From Voacanga thouarsii (taxonomy: Eukaryota > Streptophyta > Magnoliopsida > Gentianales > Apocynaceae): DNA of 64,000 bases. The stretch spans positions 2,299,001 to 2,363,000 of the forward strand of contig JANUWF010001481.1 in the NCBI GenBank assembly GCA_026120185.1. Reading direction: 5' to 3'. The position numbers and the translations under genes are program-made. This document shows, piece by piece, positions 34,170 to 45,589 of the stretch (position 1 is the stretch's first letter; each line of letters opens with the position of its first letter). Under the pieces are notes generated by a model, which saw only the letters and a list, made by a program, of their open reading frames with translations, was not told the origin of the DNA and did not search any database.

Positions 34170-35542
34170 TATTTTCCACGGCTTTGATCCCGTGGATTTT
34201 CCTCAGTATTTCCTGGCTATGTCCCGGCTTGACGATCCCCTAGTAGTTTGGCCAGTTGACCAATTTAGTTTTTCAAGTTGCGCATGGAGGCCTCTAAGTT
34301 CCTTATTGTAACATCGACCCCTTGAAACTTAGTCTCCGTTGTACTTACCAATTGGCCAATCAATTCCTCCAATGGTGGCTTTGAAGGTGTTGCATTGTTG
34401 TTCATGGGGGGTTGGTTCCTTTGATTACCTTCAAAATTAAAAGAACCCTGCCTAGGTTGGTTTCCATTGCTCCAAGAGAAATTAGGATGATTTCTCCAAC
34501 CAAGATTATAAGTAGAGCTATAAGGGTTGTTACCTGAACGGACATTACCTGCAAAGGCCGCTTGTTCTGTGGTTTTTTAGAGTGAACCCATATTTTGGCA
34601 TTCATGATTTGGGTGTCCCTCTCTACAAAAATCACAACTTACGTTTAATACTTGGCTTTAAGGCATCACCATTTGTTCTATCTTCTGAGTCAATGCGTCC
34701 ACCTTAGTCTCCAATGCTGCCACAGCATCCACTTTGTGTAGTCATTGCACACAAGCTCTAGACCTTGTACTCCCCCAAGAATAGTTATTAGAAGCCAGAT
34801 TTTCAATAAGATCGAATACCTGTTCCGGGGTCTTATGATTTATGGAACCCCCTACAAAAGAGTCCACCACTTGGCGTGTTGCAAACGTGAGGCCATTCAA
34901 AAAGATAAGCATCTGCATTCCTAACTCAAATCCGTGGTGTGGGCATTTTCTTAGCATTTTCTTGAATCTCTCCCAACTTTCATACAAGGGCTCAGAATCT
35001 AATTGTTGGAAGGCAAATATCTCATTCCTAAGTTTGGCTGTCCTAGCTGGAGGGAAATATTTGGCCATAAATTTTTCAGCTAAGGCATTTCAAGTAGTGA
35101 TAGAACTTGTAGGTAAATATTTTAACCAAGATTTGGCTCTATCCCTTAAAGAAAAAGGAGAAAGTCTTAACTTTATGGCATTCTCAGAAACACCATTCAT
35201 CTTAAAAGTATAACAAATCTCAAGGAAACTAGCTAAATGGGCATTGGGATCTTCTTCAGGTAGCCCATCAAATTGAACCATGTTTTGAACCATCTAGATA
35301 ATATTGGGCTTTATTTCAAAATTATTCGCATCCACCCTAGGCCTAGTGATACTCGAGCCTATACCCGAGATTGTAGGTTTCACAAACTCATTTATAACCC
35401 TCCTATTATTTCCAGCATTGTGATTTTGAGCACCATCCATGTCGACGATTAAGTTCCTTTGGATTGTTCGGCGGATCGTTGATAGTGTCCTTTTGATTTC
35501 AGGGTCAAAATCGACTATCTCGCCTTTAGATTTTCGGGTCAT
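34170..35542 (-). pseudogene. Element H gag (Athila-type, retrotrans_gag plus zinc knuckle)
   Basis: The start is at 35542 (MTRKSKGEI). The minus frame shows [20 protein letters not shown], then [33 protein letters not shown] and LESWERFKKMLRKCPHHGF-like text; this is the retrotrans_gag core. Later CDFCREGHPNHEC gives a CCHC-like knuckle and NPYSSTYNLGWRNHPNFSW the usual C-terminal part. Only a few in-frame stops are visible (near 35294, 35090 and 34742), so this is the best-preserved coding region among the mobile elements. Gag would form the virus-like particle in the cytoplasm. Confidence 0.82.
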
Positions 35543-35788
35543 GTACTAAGGATAACACCTAAAAAAAAAAAAACAACATGAAGCGAGTTAGATAACAGAA
35601 TTCATGATTATAACAAAATATAATGTTAGTCAAAGTTAGTAAATTAGATTATAAGAATATACAAAGATACACAAGATACAAAAGATAGTACCTTTTTGCA
35701 AAAAGAACACTTGTGCATATTTACATATTTACCTATTTACATATCTACATGATTAAATCAACAAAATCCAAGCTTTCATGATATTGTT

Positions 35789-35892
35789 CCCCGGCAATGG
35801 CGCAAAAAACTTGATGTCAAATCAAATTTTTCAGAAACACCTCTATGATGAAATAGAAAAATATCCTAATCCCCGACAACAGAGCAAAAAAC
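35789..35892 (-). repeat. Duplicated PBS-like region of element H
   Basis: On the plus strand CCCCGACAACAGAGCAAAAA (35871) adjoins the 5' LTR, and CCCCGGCAATGGCGCAAAAA (35789) lies 82 bases further in. Each is followed by ACTTGATG, the LTR edge. The inner copy keeps the tRNA-Asp-type GCGCC-TTGCCGGGG match; the LTR-adjacent copy has decayed. Confidence 0.7.
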
Positions 35893-37423
35893 TTGATGCG
35901 TATTTATTTGGGTATAAAAATCATATAAAAATAAGTACATTCCCAATCAAGTTTAAATTAAAATGTTTACCCCAAATTACACATATGAGCAAGCGTACTC
36001 ATCATTAACATAGCATAGGATTCAAACGAGTATCAATCCTTTAGGAACAAGTATGCATTAATCCATTTTCTTTCATTGTTTAATCGACTCAATAAAGTTA
36101 AAACAAAATAAATAAAATAAAATAAATATATATACATGTCAAGGATGGAGAATTATGTAACTCAAACCATTATTTTGACAAACATAATTTTAAAGTACAA
36201 AATCTTTATCATAACTAATTATTCTCTTGGCATCATGAAGGATAATATAGATTCACTTTTTTTCCAATCCATGAAATCCCTATCTTCTAGACAAACTAGC
36301 ATCACATATCATGTCTCAACTAATTTATCTAAAAGATGCATTAAACACAATCATTTGATTAAATTTCCATTCCTGGAAAATTTATACATGAAATTAACCA
36401 ATGAATCCATGTCTTGGCAGACATCAATTAACCTTTAACTACTTTGTTCCTAACAATTAACCCTTTTGTCCAAAAAAGTTAAGAGATAACAAATATGAAA
36501 TTAATGAATTGAGACCACCATTAGCCCTTTTGTCCAAGCAAGTTAATGAAAAGAAACAATCAATTAATCTCGTAATAAGTACAAGCAATTAAATACCAAG
36601 AAGAATAATCAATTAATCAAAAGATCAAATAGCTCTAAAAATCATGAATACATAAAATAATGTCAAATTACAATAAAATAATGAATACATCATTGTCAAG
36701 AAAAAGAAAACAAAGTAAAAGAAAGTACTCATAGACAAGCCTCCTCCTTCTTCCTTTGAAGATCTTCTTGCACAACCCTCATTGATTTGGAGAATTCCTC
36801 ATTTAATTTGAGTGATTTTCTATGATGATTTATGAATTCTCTCTCTTTCTCTTGTGTTTTTCATATATTTATAGGCTTAGGAAGTACCTAAACTCGTTGG
36901 TGCAAGGTTCTTGGCCGAGTAGAAGTAGGAAAATACTAAAATTTTGCAGGTTACCAAAAATCGCATGAAAAAATCAAGATTCCATCTTATCCTCAGGGTA
37001 CAGCTGGCACCGCCTTGGCTGTTGGAGCTGGCGCCGATTGTGTTCTGTTTCTTCAATAGTTTGTCGATTTTTTTCTTGATTTCAGTACAATGTTGTCCAG
37101 AGTACAGCCAGCGCCGCCTTGGTTGCTAGAGCCAGCGCCAATTCGGTTCTGTTCTGGTCCTGTTTCAACAATTTTTCGTCACTTCGAAGTGCGTGCCAAC
37201 AACACATGGCTGACGCCAGTTCCTCTAGCCTAGCCGGCACCGCCTTTGTTCTGTTTTGCAACGTTTTTGCTTTGTTTTACCCCTAAAATCTGAAATAATG
37301 CACAAAATACCTTTCTAAGGGTAAAATCTCAAATATGAAAGAATATAACTAGTTATTGAACATAATGTATCACAAATGAGCCTCAAATAACTAGGAAAAA
37401 TATGACTAATTTAGGCCCTATCA
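35893..37423 (-). mobile_element. Element H 5' LTR
   Basis: 1531 bp. It carries an extra GC-rich unit (GCTGGCGCCGA at about 37025 and AGCCAGCGCC at about 37105-37140), relative to the 3' LTR. Its right edge abuts CTAGA and then the F integrase. Confidence 0.9.
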
Positions 37424-37960
37424 CTAGATGATTCAATATTTTTTCCAATTGGTTGTTACAAAAATACGTTCCCCTATCACTTATAAGCACTTTAAGAACT
37501 CCAAATTGAGTGAAAAGCTTTTTAAGGAAATGAACAACTACCCTAGCACCAATCCACTTTAACACATAATCAATAGCAACCAAGATATACTTACCCAAAA
37601 GAATTAGGAAAAGGTCCAATGAATCAATTTCGCAACAGTTAAATATCTCACATGCTTAAAAAATTGATAAAGGTATCTCATGAGTTTTAGAAATATTGCT
37701 TGTCCTTTGGTACGTATCATAGTTTTTTACAAACTTATGTGCATCTTTAAAGTTTGAGGGCTAATAAAACCCACTTTCAAGGATTTTTTTTGCAGTCCTA
37801 TTGGCTTGGTAATGACCCCCAACTGGTCCCTCATGATAGTGATGGAGAATGTCTCGAGCTACATCTTCATAAACACATCTCTTAATAACATGACCTGCAT
37901 AACAACGAAAGAGAAAATGATACTTCCAAAAATAATACTTCACATCTAATAGAAATTTCT
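37424..37960 (-). pseudogene. Element F integrase, N-terminal half
   Basis: The minus strand shows an HHCC-type zinc-binding segment (HHYHEGPVGGHYQ) followed by the catalytic core with KYILVAIDYVLKW (first Asp) and VLISDRGTYFCNNQ (second Asp). The reading is broken by element H just before the segment carrying the catalytic Glu. Stops interrupt the frame. Confidence 0.82.
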
Positions 37961-38039
37961 TTCTTTGTTGCGAAGTATATTCTTTTGGAATAATCCCTGC
38001 AGCTAAATACTTGGCGAAATCTACAAACCAAGAAAAAGA

Positions 38040-39770
38040 TGGAGTTTTACTGTCAATCCATAAAAGTTGCTCATCTAGGAAAGTATCATGAATTTCAAAT
38101 TCCTTTAAAGTCTCTAAATAAAGGTTGTCTAATAAATGATCTGCTGCAAGATTTTTAGCTCCCTTTTAGTCTCTAATCTCTAAATCAAATTCCTACAGAA
38201 GAAACACCATCTTATCAGTCTAGGCTTAGAGTTATGTTTAGCAAGAAGATATTTCAAAGCAGAATGATCATTGTATACAATCACTTTAGGCAACATAAGA
38301 TACAAACGGAATTTATCAAAAGTAAACACTATAGCGAGCATTTTTTTTTTTTAATTTTTGTGATGGTGTAGTTCTCTTGCGTATCAGTAAGAGTTTTGCT
38401 TACATAGAATATTGGCTAAAAGTTCTTCCCTCACATTTGCCCAAGGACTGCACCCACTGCAAAGTCACTTGCATTACATATGAACTTAAAGGGTAAAGAC
38501 CAATCAAGAGTGACTAAATATATGAGAGTTAGTTAATTGAAACTTTAATTCATTGAAAGCTCGAAGACATTTTTCATCAAAGTTGAATGGGGCATCTTTT
38601 CCTAATAGAGAAATAAGAGGTTTGGAGATTTTTGAAAGGTCCTTTATAAACCTCCTGTAGAAACCCGCATGTCCCAGAAAGCTTTGTATTACTTTCATAG
38701 AGGAAGGTGAAGGGATTTTCTCAATGATTCCAATCTTGGTTTTGTCAACCTCCAAACCTTTACTTGAGATTTTATATTCTAGAACAATGCCTTTCTTGAC
38801 TATGAAATGATATTTTTCCCAATTCAATATCAAATTATTAGTCTCTTCACATTGTTGGAGCATTCGTTCCAAATTTTACAAACACAACTCAAATAAGTCC
38901 GCAAAAACGGAGAAGTCATCCATGAATACTTCTATTATGTCACCAACCAATCCCTCAAATATGGCCATTATGCACATTAGAAATGTGCCTAGACCATTGC
39001 AAATACCAAAAGGCATCATTCAATATGCAAAAATGCCAAAATAGCTTGTGAAAGTAGCCTTTTCTTGGTCTTCTGGAGCTATTGGAGTTTAAAAATACCT
39101 TGAGAATCTATCAAGGAAGCAATAATATATGTGGCCAGCTAATCTCTCTAGCATTTGATCAATAAAAGGAATAGGGAAGTAGTCTTTTCTTGTGGCTTCC
39201 TTTAGCTTCCTGTAATCAATGCATATTCTTCAGCCTATTACCAATCTAGTGAGAATTAGCTTATTTCTCTCATTATGAACCACAATCATACCTTCTTTCT
39301 TGGGAACCACTTAGGTTGGGCTCACCTACATGCTATTTGATATAGGATAAGTGATTCCTGAATCAAAAAGCTTAACAATTTCACTCTTAAATACCTTTTT
39401 CATGTTTGGATTTAAACTTCTTTGGGGTTGAACCGTAGGTTTTACATCTTCCTCCAATAAGATCTTATGTGTGTAGAAAGAAAGACTTATCTTTTTTATA
39501 TCTGTAAGCTTCCATGCTATAGCCTTCCTGTGTTTTTGCTGAACATGAACTAATTGCGGCTTTTGTTCTTCTATCAAATCTTTTACAATGATCATTGGCA
39601 ATTTTTTTTCCTTGTGCCAGAAATACATACTCCAAATGATTAGGCAACTCTTTTAACTTCAACTTTGGTGGATCCTCAATTGATGGTTTCATCATCCCAA
39701 GACTTGACTTCTCAATAATTTCAAAGACTTTTGTTTCAGAATTATCCTCAAAACTCTCCACATGTGCTAT
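38040..39770 (-). pseudogene. Element F reverse transcriptase and RNase H
   Basis: Minus strand order: SIEDPPKLKLKELPNHLEYV linker, then ALEEDVKPTVQPQRSLNPNM-like text and GITYPISNS, then ICIDYRKL, FPIPFIDQMLERLAGH and MMPFGICN. VFMDDFSVF, with FMDD at 38915-38926, is the catalytic motif. After it come LGHAGFYRRFIKDLS and the connection domain, then RNase H (CNASDFAVGAVLGQ and HSALKYLLAKHNSKPRLIRW). Many stops and frameshifts. The order and motifs are those of Athila-type Ty3/gypsy elements. Confidence 0.85.
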
Positions 39771-39839
39771 AAGTTCTTGTATAAATTTCTTTTTTTACTT
39801 TAAATTCATCATCCCTATCCATTGCGCAGCCTATGATTT

Positions 39840-41000
39840 TTCACAAAATCACCAATGCACTTATTAAGAGTATCAACCATAAAATAAGAATCATCTTCCT
39901 TGGATGAATGCTTCATGCTCTCAGAAATTCTAATGATGAGTTCTTTATCCTCCACTCTCAATGTTAACTTTCCTCTATAAACATCTATAAAGGCTCTGGT
40001 GATAGCAAAGAAAGGATGTCCTAAAATCGAAGGAACTTAAGAATTTTCAACCATGTTAAGAATAGCAAAGTCCAAAGGAAAAATGAATTTGTTCGCTTTT
40101 ACAAGTACATCTTCAACAATTCCTCTTGGATACTTTATAGATCTATTTGCAAATTAGATACTTATCCTAGTAGGTGTTGGTTCACCTAGGCCTCACTTTT
40201 TAAAAAGGGCATAAGGTAACAATTTTATGCTACCTCTTAGATCAGTCAATGCAGTACCAAAAGTGACATTTCCAATCATGCAAAGGATGGAAAACTTCGT
40301 GAATCCTTCAATTTCTTTGGTAGTATCTCTTTGCATTGTAAAATGGCAGAATACTCTTCATTTAGGGTTACAAGAGATAACTCTTCAAGCTTTCTCTTGT
40401 TTGACAAGATATCCTTGAAGAAAATGGCATATTTCGGCATTTGTGCTAGAGCTTCAACCAATGGAATGTTGATATGCACTTGCTTAAACAACTCTAAGAA
40501 TCTATGAAAATGTTCATTATCCTTCTCATTTTTAAGTCTTCCTAGACATAGGATAAGAGGAATGGATTCTAGCATATTTTTATCAACTTTCTTTTCTTCT
40601 GACTGGGTAGACGATGCCTGCTCGATCAATTTACTCAGTGCCGTTGGTTCCTTGAATGCTTCATTTTCTGCTACAATAGGCTGCTCATCCTCTACTTGTG
40701 TAGGCTTAATTGAAGTCTCTAATTGCTTCCTATTATGAAGTGTAACTGCTTTGCCATGTTCCCCTTAATTATTTTCTAGTTGTCCATCTCGAATTGTCTT
40801 TGCCAATTGTCCAAATTGGTGCTCTAATTTGATAAGTAAAGCTTCCTATGTCCTAAGCAACTCATCCATTGTTTGCAAATGCCCCCTTGTTGTAATGGCA
40901 AAATTCACAAACAAATCTTCAATGGGTGGTTTCATCGAAGACTCCTCATATTCTTTAAGATGATGCGCTTGATCTTCTTGATTAGATTCCCAAGACATTT
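39840..41000 (-). pseudogene. Element F gag C-terminus and protease
   Basis: The minus strand starts near MSWESNQEDQAHHLKEY (about 41000) and runs through a spacer to FLELFKQVHINIPLVEALAQ, ILSNKRKLEEL and the protease. There FGTALTDLRGSIKLLP carries the active-site Asp (DLRG replacing the usual DLGA), followed by ILGHPFFAITRAFIDV. The retrotrans_gag core expected upstream is missing, since only about 340 bases separate this from the PBS. Confidence 0.75.
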
Positions 41001-41334
41001 TATCAAATCTTCCTCAAAAAATACTCCCCAAATGAAAGGTAACCTAATCAAATCAAAATTCAATCAATGTCCTCTAAAACTTAAATGAAACCAAGAAAAA
41101 TCAATAACAATGAACTAAACAAATATATCAAAAACCAAAACAAAAGTTAGTATCACAAATATTCACAAGAGACCAATAAAATAAAAGTGTAAAAGTAAAA
41201 AATATTTAAAATCAATATACCCTAGAAAATAAATATATCAACTTAAAATAAAAAAATAAAAATAAAAATACTAACAAGCTAAACAAAGATTGAATAAACA
41301 AAACTCAAGTATTTTCAAGATATTAACAATCAAT

Positions 41335-41355
41335 CCTTGATAATGGCGCCAAAAT
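41335..41355 (-). other. Primer binding site of element F
   Basis: Minus strand ATTTTGGCGCCATTATC lies two bases from the 5' LTR end. TGGCGCC-TT is the 3' end complement of plant tRNA-Asp used by Athila elements, with drift in the distal bases. Confidence 0.7.
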
Positions 41356-41357
41356 CT

Positions 41358-41454
41358 TGTTGTGCATGCACTTTGTGTACTTTTGTGTATTCTCTTGTAA
41401 TAGAGAAATTTCATTTAAGCTCAATCAAGTTTTAATTTAAAATACCATTTTAAC

Positions 41455-41502
<48 letters not shown>

Positions 41503-43003
41503 TTGGGTAAGTATACCTATCATATAGCATAGAGTTTTGGTAGTAATTATTGAAGAATACCTAAGAATCGTATCAAATATCCCTACTTCCACCCTTATTT
41601 CATTGTTCAATCAACAAAAAATAGAGAAATAAAGACACTAACTACTACTAATCCTAACTAATTACAAATGAGCACAACACGAATACATTAATCCAATCAC
41701 AAGATAGAGTCTAGAAGATTACAGCAATAAGATGGAAGTGAGAAAAGAAGATTAGCCATGCAATCAAAGTGAATTCTCCAAATAACGATCATGTATCAAA
41801 CATCTCTCAATCAATTGAATTCAAATTCAAGCATTGGTAAGGGCCCCCAATATTGCAAAACTCACTCTTTTTCAGGTAATGAGTTTTCTATTCTTGAACC
41901 CAATCCATAGATATCTTTATCATTTAAATCAAACCCAAGGAGTATTGAAATCAAATAACCGCAATTATCAAGCCAAAATGTGCCAAGCCCTTATCTTTAG
42001 GTGACCCAACAACCCCATCTATCACAAAGTTCTTGTCCCTTAAATTTTTTCTTAAGTTCATTAAGGAAAAACAAATCTATAGAATCAATATATATGGGTA
42101 CCCATCTCATAAATCCATTTCTCAATTTCAATACAAGAGAACAATCTAATCAATCAATTCAATCAATAAACCTAAGTGATAGATTACTTAAATAGAATTC
42201 AATAAATCAAATAATAATCTAATACAAAAGGTACAACCCTTTAACTATAATTAGATCCAAACAAAATAAGTATCACCAAATCAATATTACAAAACAAAAG
42301 AAAAAGAAAGACTCATAGACAAATGCCATTATTTTACTTTGGATATCTCTTGAGATACTTCACTTCTCCTCCAATCTAGATTTGATATTCTCTTCTAGCT
42401 CTCCTTGATATTTCGAAGAGGTTTTCAGATGTGTGTCTCAAGTGGCTCCCTAAAAAATGACCCAAATAAGAAGTATTTATAGGATCCTCTTGAAAAGCCC
42501 TAAATTCTGCAGAATATGGGCTTTCTGCAATGTTTCATGGTGATGTAGAAGGTGTTATTCACGGTGTCGTACATGTTTTTGTTAGTTGTATTAGCTTTGA
42601 AATGACGTCGTGGAGCTTGATTTCATTGATTGTTGTAATTATGTACATTGGTGTCGAAGTTGTGGTGTACGGTACCATCGACTCCCAGAAGTTTGATATT
42701 TTTGAACTCTAATCATGCACGGTGCCGTGGAAGGTGTTGGGTACAGTGCCGTGAACTCCTAATATCTTGACTCTAAAATTCAAGTGATGTATGGCGATGT
42801 GCACGGTGACCTTGATGATGTCGTGTAGCCTTAGTTAAGCTCTTTTGCTATCTTTTTCTTTTTGAATCCACTTTTAATTTCGAATCATTGCAGCCTACAT
42901 CAATCAAGGAGAAATTAAAAGGATAAATATTAATATATAGCAAATTCTAAAGACTTTAAAGTACAAATGATATATAAAATATGTATATATTGAACAATTA
43001 TCA
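41358..43003 (-). mobile_element. Element F 5' LTR
   Basis: Minus strand TGATAATTGTTCA to TGCACAACA, 1646 bp. It contains an (AC)n run (41457-41499) that has expanded relative to the 3' LTR. Followed by the GCAAC duplication and pararetrovirus sequence. Confidence 0.9.
41457..41499. repeat. (AC)n microsatellite in F 5' LTR
   Basis: About 21 AC units. The 3' LTR has only a short ACACAC at the same place. Confidence 0.95.
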
Positions 43004-45004
43004 GCAACCACATATGTGAAAGTATAAAGCTTGCACTATATAGTAGGATGTACAAACTGTACAGTTAGGTTTACAAACATTTGTAGGGTTTTTAAAATAT
43101 ACTGGGTGAATATTTATATGGTGATTTGCGTTATTACAGTGCCAAGTTTGTAAAAAGTTAAATTTTCTAAAAGGTTTTCTTGACCTTTTTTGAAATGATT
43201 TCAAAACATATTTTGGTAGTTTTGATAAAAGTTGATTGGGTTTAAAAAATACTCTTGAGTTTTAGTAAATCAAATGGTTTGGAGTCTTCTAGTTTTTCAG
43301 GAATAAATACTATTTCTGACTCCGTATTCTAACATTCTTCTAGCTTAGTTGTAACTTGCATAATTTCTTCATTTTGAGAAGAGATCATACTCGTGTATAG
43401 CTATACTATTGTCACAATGAGTTAATTAATTCCTTTTGAGAATTAACTTCCTCGTTGTAGGGCTTGCACTTATCATTTAATAATTTAAAATTCCGAGTTA
43501 GAGTATCACAATGTCTACAAAATTCTAATTTCTGTGTATTATTATTTAGTTCTACTATTGAAGAATTACTGCTGCTAGGTACTTCTACAATTTGAGCAGG
43601 AATCCTCTTTACGTCATTTTGACAAGCAGGATCAATAATGAAATTTAAACTGATAGTATGTCTTACAAAATCTAATACTTTCTGCACAATTTTAAAACTT
43701 TTCTATAAGGAGTTTTGGAACTGATTTATAGCTTCTACTACTGATAGTCATGATGCACAAACACTTGGTTGATGACTATGTATAACTACATAATATGAAA
43801 AACTTTATTTTGGTAAATTGCTAAGGTATAACGCTAAGCATTTAAATTTTTTTCCTTTTGGCCTGCATTTTGCGCATTCGATAAGTTGTCTAAAATTATC
43901 TAATGTATTTCTTCTAAATGACCTTCTATTATGGATCTAAAATGAAGATTTGTTCCTTGGGATACTTGGTGAGCTCCCATTCGCCAATCCTTATAGTACT
44001 ATTTCTGTTACTGGGTCCATCTGTCCAATCAAGTAATCTTTGTTAGTAGTCTTGATAAATGTTTTGCCATATGATTATCATATCATTTACTGTGTTCAAA
44101 ATTAATTTTGTCTATCATTTATAATTCTATCTATAAAATTTAACCATCTTCTTTTAGAACTACGTTTTTTAATTTTTCTTATTAATGTATTTTACTATTA
44201 CTTCACAATCAGTTTTAATTATAAATTTTTATTTATTTAAAATAAATAACTAGAAACTATCAGCGCATAACAAATTGTTAATAATTTTGCATCATACTAC
44301 TAATATTTATTTTTCTCTATATTTACCGCTACTATAGTGATAAACTTGTTCTTATAATTTATTACTATATTTATGAAGTTTAGACTTCAAAATAGATCCC
44401 CATCCCTTATCATATCTATCTGTTTCTATGATTAAATAATCACTATCTAAAGGTATTCTATCTTAGATCAGACAATTTTTTTATTTTTTATTTGTTTTTA
44501 CTAATTCTATGTCTCTCTATTAAAATATTTTTATCATTTATGGCTAGCTTTACTATATAAATGTCCTATTATTTTATGATGATCATTAATAAATTGTTGT
44601 GCATAATTTTAAAGTCATAGGAATTGTTGTAATTGTATTGTCTCTTCAATGTTATTAGGAGATTCTAAGACTTTTTTTTTTTTTAAAATATGAGGTTGTA
44701 ACTTTATTTTCTCTTGACCAATCTCTATTCCTAAAAATTCTATATTATTTTTAAATAACTGAGTATTTTTACTGCTAATAATTATTCCATGTTTTAAGAT
44801 TTTAGCCAAAACAATTTTAAGATGACTAATATGTTCTTTTTTAGTTTTTAGAAAATACTAGGATATCATTTATATGTACTAGGACAAAATTACTATATTT
44901 ACTAAAGATCGTATTCATTTTTTGCTAGAATACTGCAGGTGTATTTTTTAAACCAAAAGGCATTACTAACCATTTAAAATGGCATAATGGATAGGTAAAA
45001 GTAG
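43004..45004 (-). pseudogene. Endogenous pararetrovirus copy P1, RT to last ORF
   Basis: Continues the copy begun at 18060-19361. Minus strand order: RT fragment (about 44600-45000) with the catalytic YIDD changed to HIND near 44875 and LGIEIGQEKIKLQPH downstream, RNase H remnants, a segment with SYYVV-HSHQPSV (about 43755), then an ORF of unknown function (43412-43687 open; VELNNNTQKLEFCRHCDTLT). No MP or coat region is present upstream because the copy stops at a CACTA end (45005). Confidence 0.75.
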
Positions 45005-45084
45005 TCTAATCGTCAATTTTGGACGATGTTTAGATGCCTTTTAGGCGACATTTTCTATATCTAATCGTCAGTTTTGGTGTAGTG
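45005..45084. mobile_element. CACTA-type transposon terminal fragment
   Basis: Ends TGGTGTAGTG at 45084, the complement of CACTACACCA, the hallmark En/Spm terminus. Subterminal repeats CTAATCGTCA(A/G)TTTTGG occur at 45005 and 45061. Only one end is present; no transposase is seen. It sits exactly between pararetrovirus copies P1 and P2. Confidence 0.6.
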
Positions 45085-45589
45085 AGTTCTTAGTTGTAAA
45101 TTTATCTAGTTCTTAAAAAGTAGTCCCTTACCTTATAACACTTCATAGTACATTGAAAGGTGTTGTGGACCCTTTCAAACCCCACAGCAAACATGCACAA
45201 AAATAGAAACTCCACAAAAAAGTGACTTATAGACTATAAGTGTAGAATTTCAAGAGAATGTAAACAAGATAAATTAGATATATAATAAGTTGAGTTTTTG
45301 GAACAAATAAATTCCCAACTAGAATGGTTAGACCAAGAAAAAATTAAAATATTTACCCACAAAAAATTATATAATCTATTAGAAATAGGAATTAGTGATA
45401 TTGATAGTATACTTAGTAGACTAAAAAAGAAGAAATAATTGGAGAAAATCCCCTAAAACATTTAGAAAAAAGGATAAATTATATTCTAAATTAGAAATCT
45501 TAAATTCTAATTTAAAAAATACTACAGCTAAGATTGAAGCCAATAATGATGAAATAAAAGAATTTAAGATACACATAAAAGATCTATCA

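Larger units (their letters stand above)
27136..37423 (-). mobile_element. Element H: pol-less Athila-like element nested in F integrase
   Basis: Flanked by an exact CTAGA duplication (27131-27135 and 37424-37428). The minus-strand LTRs (35893-37423 and 27136-28572) start TGATA and end GCATCA and are roughly 93% alike over the stretch compared. Internally it has a PBS-like region, an almost complete gag, a non-coding gap, an env-like ORF and a 3' non-coding region with PPT. Protease, RT, RNase H and integrase are absent, so it depended on another element for transposition. It is interrupted by a solo copia LTR. Confidence 0.88.
19362..43003 (-). mobile_element. Element F: Athila-type Ty3/gypsy retrotransposon, nested and decayed
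   Basis: The minus-strand element is bounded by LTRs and an exact target-site duplication, GCAAC (19357-19361 and 43004-43008). Read on the minus strand it has a 5' LTR (41358-43003), a PBS-like TTTTGGCGCCATTATC matching tRNA-Asp, a truncated gag C-terminus and protease, RT, RNase H, integrase, a non-coding 3' region, a PPT (AGTGTGGGG) and a 3' LTR (25163 back to 19362, split by G). The integrase is split by H. Without insertions it would be roughly 9 kb. The retrotrans_gag core and an env-like ORF are missing. Frames are broken by many stops. It is inserted in pararetrovirus copy P1. Confidence 0.88.

Noticed and set aside
34842..35213. 123-codon plus-strand frame
   Set aside because: Antisense shadow of the well-preserved gag of element H.
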